From: Macrotis lagotis
Taxonomy: Eukaryota; Chordata; Mammalia; Peramelemorphia; Peramelidae
Direction: 5' to 3'
Length of the DNA stretch: 64,000 bases
Assembly (NCBI RefSeq): GCF_037893015.1
Contig: NC_133666.1
Span: forward strand, 565,096,602 to 565,160,601
Positions within the stretch are counted from its first letter, which is position 1. The number at the start of each line of letters is the position of its first letter. Of the stretch, positions 1-10,562 are shown piece by piece. Under the pieces are notes generated by a model, which worked only from the letters and a program-made list of their open reading frames with translations, made no database searches and was not told the origin of the DNA. A program made the position numbers and the translations under genes.

Positions 1-539
1 ATAAATCGCACACCAGGCTTTGATAGAAATGCCTTTTTTCTGACCATGATGAATATCTTTGGTTATTCCTTTCTTACTTGAAGTAATAGGGGAATTCTAG
101 GAAACAGGATGAAATGACTCTGATGTCCTTATCTTTCCATCTCAAACTTCACATTATATTTCTGACAAACTGGCATCTATGAACTGACTGTTCAAATCAC
201 AAATTATGCTTTAGAGAAGATAAAGGTTTTATAGGTCAAATTCAAATACACTAATGATTTAAAAATATTTGTTATCACTTCTGTGTCTATTTCCCATTTT
301 CTGTTGAGTATAAGCTTTTCCTTCTAGTTACTTAGGTTTTCAACCCAATGAGTCATCTTTAACTTTTTTCTTTTCCTTCACACCCCTCCCCCAGGAAAAT
401 TGACTACTCCTATTATTTCTAACAAAAGACATCTTTCGCACCCAATCCTTCTCATCACTGAGTCAGCACCATTTCTCAAATGTTCTTTTAAAGTAGCCTT
501 ATAATTGGTCTGCATACCTCCAGCCACCCCTCTAATTCA
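1..539. other. Intergenic, nothing recognised
   Basis: AT-rich sequence with no repeat or gene that I can name. It lies far downstream of RSPO2. Confidence 0.5.
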
Positions 540-846
540 TTCCCACACAGTTGCCAAAATAGTCTTCCTAAACTCTTCTGATCGAGAATCTTCTAAGTAT
601 AAAAGGAAAGACAATTTCCTCAAAGAGTAATTTAAGGCATTTCACAATCTGGTTGCAATTTATCTTTCTAGACTTCTCCCCTACCCCACTCTCCATTAAT
701 CCCCCTTCATATACTTCAGCAAAGCTAGGTAACTTGATGTTCTCCAGCCTCAAGACTATCTGACCCATCTGTAACTCTGCACAGGTCTCCAATGCATGGA
801 ATCCATACCCTTCTCTTCTTGGCTGCCTAGAATCCCTACTTCCTTC
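540..846 (+). repeat. L2 LINE 3' region, left half (split by WSINE)
   Basis: Degenerate L2: CATTTCACAATCTGG, then a TACTTCAGCAAAG block, then CATGGAATCCATACCC. The same copy resumes at 1020 after the SINE. Confidence 0.75.
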
Positions 847-1006
847 TTTGGTGTTTTGGGGGTTTTTTTGCAAGGCAAATGGGGTTAAGTGGCTTGCCCA
901 AGGCCACACAGCTAGGTAATTATTAAGTGTCTGAGACCGGATTTGAACCCAGGTACTCCTGACTCCAGGGCTGGTGCTTTATCCACTGTGCCACCTAGCT
1001 GCCCCT
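847..1006 (-). mobile_element. WSINE1-like tRNA-derived SINE
   Basis: The poly-T side is on the left, followed by GCAAGGCAAATGGGGTTAAG. The tRNA-like head ends CCACCTAGCTGCCCC on the right. Flanks CCCTACTTCCTTC (834-846) and CCCTATTTCCTTC (1007-1019) are a 13-bp target duplication with one mismatch. It inserted into the L2. Confidence 0.93.
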
Positions 1007-1019
1007 CCCTATTTCCTTC

Positions 1020-1310
1020 AAAGCTCAGCTCAGGTACTATAACTTTGGAAAATCTTTACTGATCACCTTAGTTGTTGGTCCTTGCTCTAACTTCTACTTC
1101 AAATTATCATGCTTATCTTTTTACATGTATCCCTACAGCAGAATGGAAGTTCCTTGAAGGCAGGAAACCCCAAACCCCTTTTATTTCCTAGGTGAACTCT
1201 TTGGGAGCAAGGACTGTCTACCTTTTCTTATTTGTATTGTTTACTGTTTGGCACATAGTTCTTAATAAATGCCTTTTATTCATTCATTCAGAAATCAATG
1301 TCTGGAACAT
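1020..1310 (+). repeat. L2 LINE 3' end, right half
   Basis: It contains GAAGTTCCTTGAAGGCAGG and ends with AATAAATGCCTTTTATTCAT, the usual L2 terminus. It continues the copy at 540-846. Confidence 0.85.
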
Positions 1311-2317
1311 AGTACATAATAACCATTCATAAATACTTTTTTGGTTTGGATTAGATATGTTACAAAGAGAAAGTAGGAGCAAAGAGAAAGACCAATTAGT
1401 ACTACTGTGACAAGTAGTCTAAGTAAGAGGTAAGAAGTGCCCAAGTTAGGCTGATTTCTATTAAGTAGAAACTGAATTGTAGGAACTTAGCAACTGATTG
1501 AATATTAGGGAGACAGGGCAGAAGTAAGAAAAAATGAGTACTTTAAAATAATTCTTATCTACAAATCCAACAAATGGATTTAGGGAAGTTTGGAGGAGGG
1601 ATCTAAAGAATTGAACATTTGAACCCAAAGTCTTCCTTAGGCCTTCCCCAAATCCAACAGAACACTTGCCTTTCTTAGTCTTCAGAAGATTAAAGGGCTC
1701 AAACTGGGAAAAGAGAGAAGAAAACAATAAAGAAATATATGATTAATTCAGTCAAAGAACTAGGAGACACAGTCTTAAATGAGGATGATGCATTTCATTA
1801 GGGTGTGTATCCAGGAAATTTTATTTTTTATTTTTATGTTTTAAAGATAAATATACATTGAATAGTTCATCCTAAAGAATATTATATTATTAGTCAAAAT
1901 TAAATTAAATTAGCTAAAATTAAACTACATTCTACCTAAATTTATGGTATAAACAAAGAAACATCACTATAAAGTGAAAACTTTTAATATGAGAGACAAA
2001 ATATCATTTTATGGTGTGCTTTAGCATTCACTATACCCAGATTCCTGTAAAATCTAGGAAATCCCCAGATTCAAGCACATTATTCATTTGATGTTCATCC
2101 AACTTCCCTTCATAGGTTACATACTCACAGTCATTTCTTGTTGTTACCAAACACAAATAAGGATGGAATTAAACTGTTATAAAGTGGTCAGTGTTATAAA
2201 GTTATAAAAAGACTGTCATTTCAAAACAAATAATGTTTCATGGTCAAGGCTGGAACCCAAAATCCCTAGCTAATGGATACTGTCTGCCAGCAAACAAATT
2301 AATTAACATACTGTCCT
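1311..2317. other. Intergenic, nothing recognised
   Basis: AT-rich. The first part holds weak L2-like text (ATGTCTGGAACATAGTACATA). No other family is recognisable. Confidence 0.4.
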
Positions 2318-2434
2318 GTAATAGAATGTAATCTCTTTGAAGGCAGGATTTTTTTCCCCTTCTTCCTACTAACAGCATAGAGCTTAGAGCATGGCAAATA
2401 GTAAATATTTAATAGATGTTTGTTCAGTGAATAA
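2318..2434 (+). repeat. L2 LINE 3' end fragment
   Basis: AGAATGTAATCTCTTTGAAGG followed by TAATAGATGTTTGTTCAGTG. Confidence 0.75.
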
Positions 2435-2559
2435 AGGAAAGTGAAACTAACTTTATCAGAACAATCCTCATTTCTCAAAAAAAAAAATGACTGAGTAGAA
2501 GTTAGCATTTTCCTAATAGCAGCTTTAGCTTCAAGCATAATAAAAGTAAGAATAGTTAA

Positions 2560-2774
2560 TATTTCTATAGTCATTTGTGCTTACAGACTATTTTGTATAC
2601 ATTATTTCATTTGATCTAACAGCCCTATTTGCTAAAAACTATAAGTATTATTTTCCAGTCTTACAGATAATGAAACAGACTCACAGAAGTTAAAGACTTG
2701 CCAATAGTAGCACCAGCTAGGAATTGTAATGGGGTAGATTTGAACCCAAATTCTCAGTCCAGTGCTCTATCTAG
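2560..2774 (-). repeat. MIR/CORE-SINE remnant
   Basis: Complement-oriented: TTACAGATAATGAAACAGAC, GTAGATTTGAACCC, CCAGTGCTCTATCTAG. The LTR at 2775 cuts off its head. Confidence 0.75.
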
Positions 2775-3166
2775 TGTAGAAGCCATTCAAGCAAGTTTGG
2801 GGTAAAGAGGCCAATTTTGACTAAAATAATCTGTGCACTGTTGATCCTTGAGCTGAAAGCTTCCATGGAATTCTGATTTGATCATACAACTGCATCATTC
2901 TTGACCGCACTCTTCAATAAGCCCTGTTTCTGAACTTCTTGACCTGTGTCACATCCTGCTGGGTTAATTTTGCCCCATAACAAAATTACATCATTGTTTT
3001 CATTCTGTATGCTAATTTTGTGGTTTTCTTTTATAAAAACTGTTCAATATTTTCAATAAACTGGCTCTGTCAGTTGGACTGCTGGCACTCCCCACCTGTG
3101 TGTTAATGTGTTTTTCTTTTCTTTCCTGAGCCGAATCCATCCCCTGGAGAACAGGGGAACTCTACA
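2775..3166 (+). mobile_element. Solo LTR of an endogenous retrovirus
   Basis: A 392-bp segment begins TGTAGAAGCC and ends CTCTACA. It is flanked by a perfect 6-bp duplication, ATCTAG (2769-2774 and 3167-3172). It contains TATAAAA at 3032-3038 and AATAAA at 3055-3060. No internal retroviral sequence is present, as expected after LTR-LTR recombination. A 6-bp duplication is typical of class II (ERVK/beta-like) elements, but I cannot name the family. The 16-nt gap between the TATA-like box and the poly(A) signal is short. Confidence 0.8.
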
Positions 3167-3439
3167 ATCTAGTATCAGCAATCCATGGCCAGTGGACTAA
3201 ATATACACAAACTATGTATAGCCCCATGAAATTATCATTCTGAGCTCATGGACCATATAAAAACAGTTGACAGGACAGCTATGACCAATGAACTGTAGTT
3301 TGCCAACCCTTGTAATATAGGTATTTCCAATTGGAAGATCTGATGCAATATTCTTCAATATCCAGGAGAACATTGTTCAGTGTTTGAAACAAAGAAACAA
3401 AAAAACTAGAATGTAGCAATAGGGATGATGATGTTGAAA

Positions 3440-3560
3440 GAAAACTTACAATTGTGACTTGGAATTGGCTGTGTCACTTATTAACCATATGATCTCCAGA
3501 GAGTCAATGAATCTCCCTGACCTTAATTTCCTTAAATGCAAGATGAATCGATTGAATTGA
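3440..3560 (+). repeat. MIR/THER1 remnant
   Basis: TGTGTCACTTATTAACCATATG, the MIR core in the plus orientation, then TTAATTTCCTTAAATGCAAG. Strongly diverged. Confidence 0.55.
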
Positions 3561-3599
3561 CTGGTTAAAAGCTTGTTTAGTGCTCAAATTTGATGATTC

Positions 3600-3780
3600 A
3601 AAGAGGAATATCAGAATAGGAATTGGAAAAACCCTTGGAGGCCATTTAGTCTAGCCTGACCATGAACATACCCAGTAAACATGCCAATAAGTGGCCATCG
3701 CTTTAAGATATTTATCATTTGAACTTTCTCACTCTATCAGTGCAGTAATCAGGGACAAGCCTAGGGGCTCTGTCCCTAGG
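3600..3780 (-). repeat. L3/CR1 LINE 3' part
   Basis: GGAGGCCATTTAGTCTAGCC is the complement of the CR1/L3 3' end. The copy resumes at 4175 after an L1 insertion. Confidence 0.65.
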
Positions 3781-3784
3781 GGCT

Positions 3785-4113
3785 CTGTGATAGAGAACTG
3801 TATCCAGAGAAGGAACTGTGGAGTTTAAATGAAGACCAAAAATAATTATCTTCAAATTTTAAAAGTTGTCTTATGTATTACATAATTTTTGATATCTCTA
3901 ATCTTTTCTTTCTTCCTTATGGATTTGTTTCTTCTCTCAGCACATTAAATTTTGATTTATGCATATCATGGAAACAAATATGAAGACTATATTAGATTGC
4001 CTTCTCTTGGTGGGGGAAGGGAGGAGGGGATGGAGGGAGGAAAAAAATTGTAAAATTCCAAAAACCTTGCAAAAAATGATTGGTAGAAATTGCCATTGTA
4101 TGTAATTGGAAAA

Positions 4114-4169
<56 letters not shown>
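3785..4169 (+). mobile_element. L1 3' UTR fragment, 5'-truncated
   Basis: It starts near ATCCAGAGAAGGAACTGTGG and runs through AATGAAGACCAAAA, a G-rich GGGAAGGGAGGAGGGG tract and TGTAATTGGAAAACAAAATA. This matches a marsupial L1 3' UTR. A (TA)n run replaces the usual A tail. Confidence 0.75.
4118..4169. repeat. (TA)n microsatellite
   Basis: About 26 uninterrupted TA units at the tail of the L1 fragment, a common seed point for microsatellites. Confidence 0.95.
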
Positions 4170-4172
<3 letters not shown>

Positions 4173-4174
4173 AA

Positions 4175-4560
4175 AGATGGCTATCTTATTAGGAAACATA
4201 TCTTTACATGAAACTTCAATTTTTCTCTTTGTAATTTCCACCAATTGTTTCTAGTTGCACCACAAAAGGCCAAGTTGAACAAATCTAATTAACTGTCCTT
4301 TCATGACATAACCCTTCAAAGATTTGAAGATAGCTTATCATGTCCCTTACCTAAAGTTTTTTTCTTCTCCAGGCTAACAATCTCTGGCTTTTTCAATCTA
4401 TCCTCAGAAGGAATGCTCTTAAGATCCTGTATGTCCTCCGATGGATATTTTCTTTTTCTATATTAATGTCTTTTTAAAAGGTGGCTAGAAGATTCATATA
4501 GTTGTTATACTTCCCATTATCTCTTTCTATAATTGCTTTCTCTGTTACCATCCAACTTTA
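4175..4560 (-). repeat. L3/CR1 LINE, continuation
   Basis: TTGTTTCTAGTTGCACCAC, ACCCTTCAAAGATTTGAAG and CTCCAGGCTAACAATCTC are L3 complement-strand landmarks. Confidence 0.75.
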
Positions 4561-4806
4561 AATTGTCATCTAATTATTCTTTTCTATGGGCAATTATCAA
4601 GTGTCTATCTGTGTTAAATTGGTGGGTCCTTACCTCTCCTGGTTTCTGTAGGCATTTTTTTGCAATAACTAAGTAAAGAAATCACACCAAAAGTCTATAC
4701 TTCTCCAAAAAAAATTTAGGTAATATCCCTGAATAAACTTTCTCAAAGAAAAATAAAGCAATTCACTTTACCACATAAGCATTTGTATTAAAAACTATAG
4801 GTATGG

Positions 4807-4975
4807 GGGCGGCTAGGTGGTGTAGTGGATAAAGCACCGGCCCTGGAGTCAGGAGTACCTGGGTTCAAATCCGGTCTCAGACACTTAATAATTACCTAGC
4901 TGTGTGGCCTTGGGCAAGCCACTTAACCCCGTTTGCCTTGCAAAACCTAAAAAAAAAAAAAAAACCTAAAAAATT
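4807..4975 (+). mobile_element. WSINE1-like SINE nested in an older SINE
   Basis: It begins GGGCGGCTAGGTGGTGTAGTG and ends in an A-rich tail with a duplicated AACCTAAAAA unit. TATAGGTATGG flanks it at 4796-4806 and 4976-4986. The right duplicate is the head of the next SINE. Confidence 0.92.
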
Positions 4976-5130
4976 TATAGGTATGGCAGTGGATAGAGCA
5001 CCTACCCTGGGGTCAGGAGGACCTGAGTTCAAATCCAACCTCAGACACTTAATAATTACTTAGCAATGTGACCTTCGAAAATCACTTAACTCCATTGCCT
5101 TGCAAAAAATAAAAATAAATAATAATAAAA
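4976..5130 (+). mobile_element. Older WSINE1-like SINE, host of the nested copy
   Basis: CAGTGGATAGAGCACCTACC, GTTCAAATCCAACCTC and CTTGCAAAAAATAAAAATAA. It is more diverged than the copy on its left. Confidence 0.85.
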
Positions 5131-6440
5131 TAAAAATTACAGTTATGGAGAATTGTTTGGTCAACACTGATCAGCTTATTCATTGACATTTGTAACCCAT
5201 ATCAAAGAACTTTGACTGTGACAGGCCCCCACCCTCCCCCTTTCAGGTTTTTGCTTGAAGCCTTAACTTTCACATAATCACATCATAAAAGCTTTCACAA
5301 CCCTAGCAAATGAATCCCTCACAACAAAACCTGCTGTTTGACCACGTTGAATGAAATGTATTAAATGTTTCTGTATCTAATAGCATTATCTTCTGGGATA
5401 ATGGGAAATAGGTTTCATCCCTTACATTACCTAGTTATGCAAAAGTTAAATGCATTGCATTTTAGTGGATAAAATTGGAGATGGGAAGGGGAAATTTCTA
5501 CCAAGGAATTATGAAAGTTCTGAAAAATTTTCCTTTTTTGTACTTTGTTGAACCTCGGATTTATCTGAATTTTAATGACACAATAGGTGGTTTTGATAAG
5601 AGTTGAGATTTATCTTCTCTAACACCAAGGCTTGTATAAACATTTTTCTTCCTTGGGTAGGTAAAAACAATCAATTTAAATGCAACATCTTATATGAATT
5701 CAGAATTTAAAAATGAAGTAAATTATGGAAAGCTGGTAAATTGGCAGGATCTCAGGTACCAGACTATAAATAATTTAAATGTTTGGGGGCATGTTTCACA
5801 TAAAAAACATAGTCCAAGGCAAGACTGACAAAGATAGTTAATAAACACTAGCAAATCAACTTAAATAAATGTAGTATCTTAGAAAAATGAAAATAGCTGA
5901 ATTAGTTTTCTCTATACATATGAAAGCAATTAGTATTTATCATATGTTTCCTGGTCAGCTTTCTTTTGTACCAATGAGTTGTCTGAAAGAAAAACACAAA
6001 TTATTATTAATTGTCAATAGGCAGTTGGAGCATGCCACTAAGCAGAGGAGATATGACCCACTGATTTACTGGTACAGAAGAAGTCAAAGATTGGACTGAG
6101 TGTGGCTGAACCCAAGGCTTAATTTTAGATATTACTTGGTATTTTCAAATTCATAACTCTTTACAACAACACGAAGAATGATTTGGTTGCTAGTTTTGTC
6201 TCACATAAATATAATCCATGCAATTGGTGATCTGCATACATGCAGATGAGAACCAATGAAAACATGGAAGATGGTAATGGGGTGAACATTAAGAAGCAAA
6301 GAAGTAAATACATGGATTAGGAGGTACCACCATACTTTCTGGCAAAAGAGAAATAGGTAGGGAATTCAACTAATTTTCACTGTTTGTTATTTCAGAATAA
6401 ATTAGTCCCTCTTTTCTTTGGGTGGATCCTATGACTATAT
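5131..6440. other. Intergenic, nothing recognised
   Basis: 1.3 kb of repeat-poor AT-rich DNA. The 70-codon frame at 5887-6099 shows no family resemblance and I treat it as chance. Confidence 0.4.
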
Positions 6441-6597
6441 CAGTTGAAACTGAACACTATTTCTGTGATTCAATGAGTTATATATTCAAAGTGATTTGCC
6501 TAGGATTACACAGTCTTAAAATCACTAAGTCTTGATTTGAATTCAAGTCTTTCTGACTCTAGGCTTAGTGCTACATCCACTTTACCACCAGCTGCCA
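6441..6597 (-). repeat. tRNA-derived SINE remnant (MIR/Mar-1 type)
   Basis: GTGATTTGCCTAGGATTACA, TTTGAATTCAAGTCTTTCTG, CCACTTTACCACCAGCTGCC. Confidence 0.7.
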
Positions 6598-6684
6598 GTA
6601 CATGTTGATTAATTGACCAAAGTGGAGTAAATACGGATATTCTGTAGGACTGGAGAAATGTGGAACAATAGTAGTGAAAATGAG

Positions 6685-6845
6685 ATTAATGGAATAAGAA
6701 TCCTAAACTCCTTCAAATTTCCACTCTATTACTTGCCACCTTTGTGATTTTGGTTTAGTCACAACTAAAAAATCTGACCCTGGGACTCAGCTTCTTCTGA
6801 TTGGTGAGTGCCTTAAAAGCTCTGTTCTAACCATGATTCTATTCT
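6685..6845 (+). repeat. MIR remnant
   Basis: TTACTTGCCACCTTTGTGAT followed by CAGCTTCTTCTGATTGG. Weak but in the correct order. Confidence 0.45.
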
Positions 6846-6999
6846 ATTTCTTTTTCTTTAGTTCAAACCATAATTGGAACATTATTGTCAATTATTACTG
6901 AAAAGTAAACCTACTACCTATGGAATTAGGTAGTGATTAATTGATTAATTATAAACTACAATAGGACAAGGGATTTTATTGGAGGGGGGAGAGAGATCA

Positions 7000-8118
7000 T
7001 TTCCTACTGCCTAAAAACATATCTACAGCTCCCTCATCCTGAAAAAATTCTTACTTACTACTTTTATCCCTGCTATTGCCCTATATTTCTTCTGCCTTTT
7101 ACAGCTAAACTCCTTGAGAAGTTTGTCTACAATAAGGATCTCCACCTTCTCTTCCCTCACTTTCTTCTTAACCTCCTACAAGACAGCTTCTGACTTTATC
7201 ATTCCACCAAAACTGCGCTCACCCCCCCACTAATTTTCTCTTAGTTTCCAAAACCAGTGCCATTTTTTCAATTCTTAAACTCTTTGCAAGTGTCTAACAC
7301 TATTTGTCACTCTCTCCTCTTAACATTTTCTTCTCACTAAGTTTTTTAGGACACCACTCTCACCTGGATTTCTTCCTATCTTATCATTCCTCTGTCTCCT
7401 TTGCTGGACATTCCTTTAGATTATGCTCTGTAACTGTAGGTGTTGTATGGCTATGTACTGGACCCTCTTCTTTTCTCCCTCTGTACTACTATATTTGTTC
7501 ATCTTATTAGCTCCTATGGATCATAATTATATCTCTATTCTAAAGATTCTCAAATCTGCCTATCTACAATCTCTCCACTGACCTTCAATCTCACATTTCC
7601 ACCTGCCTTTCATATATCTTAAAGTGGATGTTAAACTGAATATGTCCAAAATAGAACTCAGCCTTCCCCCTCACTCCTTAACTTCTTTTTGCTTTAGAGG
7701 ACAATACTGTCTTCCCAGTCCTTTAGACTCATACCTAGGAGTTTTTTTGGATTCCTCATTCTCTTCCCCCCCCCATATCCAGTTGGTTACCAAGGCCTGT
7801 CAATTTTACATTTGCACATTTCCCCAATATCCCCTTCTCTCCACTGACACTGCCACAACTCTAATATAGGACTTCATGACCTCACACCTGAATTATTGCA
7901 ATAGCCTGCCCAAGTTTCTCTCCATTCTAATCCATCCTCCATTTATAGTCACTAAAATGATTTTCATAAAACAAAGGTCTGTTGGCACTCGAAGTCCTTC
8001 ATAACCTAGGCCCTTTTAACCTATCAGTCTTCTGATACTTTACTCCCTAATAGGTACTCTGATTCAGGGACCCTGGCCTCCTTGCTGTTACACAAATAAG
8101 ACATTCCTTCTTTTCTCT
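7000..8118 (+). repeat. L2 LINE, left part (split by L1)
   Basis: Long L2 copy: AACTCCTTGAGAAGTTTGTC, AAACTGAATATGTCCAAAAT, TTGGTTACCAAGGCCTGTC, and GGCCTCCTTGCTGTTACACA at its right end. The copy resumes at 11341. The short open frames here (7304-7510, 7624-7869) are chance frames in the L2. Confidence 0.85.
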
Positions 8119-8774
8119 GCCTTTCTGCAGTTGATCATTAGGTTTTTATGTCCTAGTACATGGTCAATTTTTGTATAAGTTCCATGTACTGCAGAGAAAA
8201 AGGTATATTCCTTTCTATCCCCATTCAGTTTCCTCCATAAATCTACCATATCTAATTTTTCTAACAATCTATTTACCTCCCTAATTTCTTTCTTGTTTGT
8301 TTTATGATTTGATTTATCTAAATCTGAGAGCAGGAGGTTGAGGTCTCCCACTAGTAGAGTTTTGCTATCTATGTCTTCCTGTAATTCTTTCAGCTTCTCC
8401 TCTAAGAATTTGGATGCTATCCCACTGTGTGCATATATATTTAATATTGAAATGACTTTATTGTCTATGGTACCTTTTAGCAGGATATAGTTTCCTTCCT
8501 TCTCTCTTTTAATGCTATCTATTTGTGCTGCTTCTTTGTCTGAGATAAGGATTGCTACCCCTGCTTTTTTTACTTCAGCTGAAGCAAAATATATTTTGCT
8601 CCAACCTTTTACCTTTACTCTATATGTATCTCTCTGCTTCAAATGAGTTTCTTGCAAGCAGCATATTGTAGGATTCTAGTTTTTAATACACTCTGCTATT
8701 TGCTTACATTTTAAGGGAGAGTTCATCCCATTCATATTTAAGGTTATGATTACTAATTCTTTATTGTCTTCCAT
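8119..8774 (-). pseudogene. L1 ORF2 fragment: N-terminal endonuclease domain, truncated
   Basis: ORF2p is the L1 endonuclease/reverse transcriptase. The start ATG is at 8774-8772, followed by MEDNKELVIITLNMNGMNS. The APE-type endonuclease landmarks are visible: TLNMNG, QETHLK, NIYAHSG, VGDLNLLLS (consensus GDFN) and KIDHVLG. An in-frame TAG at 8678-8676 breaks the frame early. The copy ends just after CRKAE, before the SDH catalytic motif, and no reverse transcriptase domain is present. It cannot encode a working enzyme. Confidence 0.9.
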
Positions 8775-9487
8775 GCTATCTTCCCTCTGTTTGTATTTTT
8801 CCCCCCTTTCCCCCTCTTTTATCCATATTCCCCAGTCTTTTGTTTCTGAGTATTTGTCCTCCTATATCACACCCTCCCCTTTCTTTCCCCTTTCCCTTTT
8901 TCCCTTTTCCCTTCCCTTCCTTTTATTATTTCCCCTTATTTCCCCCACTCCCCTTCCCTTTCTCCATTCCCCCCTCCCCTTTTCCCCTTTTAATACTTGA
9001 AAGGTTAGATGTTTTATAAGTTAATGGAGTATGTGTAGGTTGATTTTAAGCCAAGTCTGATGAGAAGAAGATTCAGGTGTTTCTCCTCTGCTCCCTTCTT
9101 CCCCACTATTACCATAGGTTTTTTGTACCTCTTAGTGTAATGCGATTTACCCCATTCAATCCCCTCCCTCCTCCTGTCTCTTTCCTGTCCCCCTTTTTAG
9201 GGTGGTAGTGTTTTTTTTTTAGATCATTCTATCTAAGTCATAGAAAATTCTGAGTGTCTGAGCCTTCTAGTTCTGTATATTCTATCGAATAGAGTCTAAA
9301 TTCCTGAGAGTTATTAGAGTCTTTCTCCCAAATTGGGTTAAAGCCAGTTACATCCCATTAGATAGTAGTCTCATGGATAGGTCATGAATGTCCATCATTT
9401 CTGGCAAGGTGTATTCTCTCTGTTAGAGTTACATTTATTGCATTTTTTTTCTTTTACCGCCCCCCCCCCTTTTTTTTTTTTACCTTT
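8775..9487 (-). other. L1 inter-ORF spacer, purine-rich on the sense strand
   Basis: About 710 bp separate the ORF1 stop from the ORF2 start. The part at 8795-9000 is almost wholly pyrimidine on the plus strand (C/T runs such as CCCCTTTCCCC). No coding similarity is seen in either sense. The spacer of human L1 is only 63 bp. Confidence 0.7.
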
Positions 9488-10562
9488 TCATGTGTCTCTT
9501 GAACCTGTTTGATGTCCAAATTTTCTGTTTAGCTCTGGTCTTTTCATCAGAAATTTTTGGAATTCTTCCATTTCGTTAAATGTCCATCTTTTTCCCTGGA
9601 AGAGTAGGCTCAGCTTTGCAGGAAAGTAGATTCTTGTCTGCATTCCAAGCTCCCGTGCTCTTTGAAATATCTTGTTCCAGGCCCTTTGATCCCTTAATGT
9701 TGATGCAGCCAGGTCCTGCGTGATCCTTACTGTGGCTCCTTGATAATTAAATTGTTTCTTTCTGGCTGCTTGCAGGATTTTCTCTTTTATCTGATAGTTC
9801 TGCAGTTTGGCCACAACATTCCTTGGTGTTTTCATTTTAGGATCTTTTTCTGGTGGGGATCGATATACTCTTTCAATAAGTACTTTGTCCTCTGATTCCA
9901 TGATATCAGGGCAGTTTTCCATCACTAGATCCTGTAATATTAAGTCCAGGCTTTTTTTTCTCTTCAATGTTTTCAGGAAGTCCTATAATTTTCAGGTTGC
10001 CCCTCCTCGATCTATTCTCAAGGTCAGTGGTTTTGTTGATGAGGTATTTTATATTTGCTTCTATTTTTTCTATTTTTTTTATTTTGTTTAACTGACTCTT
10101 GCGGTCTCGTGGAGTCATTAGTTTCTGTAGACTCCATTGTTTTTTGGGGGGAGGAGTTTTCTTCATTAACCTTTTGCAACTCCTTTTCCAATTGGTCAGT
10201 TCTACTTTTGAAAGAGCTTTCCATTTGACCAATTGAGGTTTTGAGAGAATTAATTTCTTTTTGCATTTGCTCATTTGAGGATCTGAGAGAATTGTTCTCA
10301 TTTTGTAATTGTCCAATTGATGATCTGAGAGATTTTTTCTCCTTTTGTGTTTGTCTAATTGTACTTTCTAAGGTTTTGTTTTCTTGTTGCAAGGTATTGT
10401 CTCTCCCAAATTTTTAAGCTTCTTCCTTATTTCTTCAAGGAAGTCTTTCTGTGCTGGAGACCAGATTGTATTCTCCTCAGAGTTTCCAGGTCTCTCTGAG
10501 TTGGGGTCTTTTCCTTCCAGGAATTTTTCTATAGATCCACCTTTCTGCTGACCCTCCTTCAT
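9488..10562 (-). pseudogene. L1 ORF1 (nucleic-acid chaperone), frameshifted
   Basis: ORF1p is the RNA-binding trimer of the L1 particle. Parts in order: an N-terminus from 10562 (MKEGQQKGGSIEK); a coiled coil with heptad-like repeats rich in LRSS/NEN (about 10390-10150); an RRM start DLENRSRRGNLKIIGLPEN (about 10040); then LDLILQDLVMENCPD, TPRNVVAKLQNYQIKEKIL and a C-terminal domain with RIYFPAKLSL, ending near 9488. The reading frame changes near 10390, between about 10170 and 10040, and again at the A8 run near 9950. At least three frameshifts make this a pseudogene. Confidence 0.9.

Noticed and set aside
3260..3310. AACTGTAGTTTGCCAACCC as a hAT-type DNA transposon end
   Set aside because: It resembles a terminal motif of some hAT elements, but I could find no matching opposite end or 8-bp duplication.
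4807..5130. tRNA-like heads (GTTCAAATC boxes) as possible tRNA genes
   Set aside because: All are heads of SINEs with A-rich tails and target duplications. No cloverleaf with an intact acceptor stem was seen.
7304..7869. Two plus-strand open frames that might suggest a gene
   Set aside because: Both fall in degenerate L2 sequence, with no splice context and no domain.
8746..9000. 84-codon plus-strand frame rich in S, L, F and P
   Set aside because: It is a by-product of the pyrimidine-rich strand of the L1 spacer.
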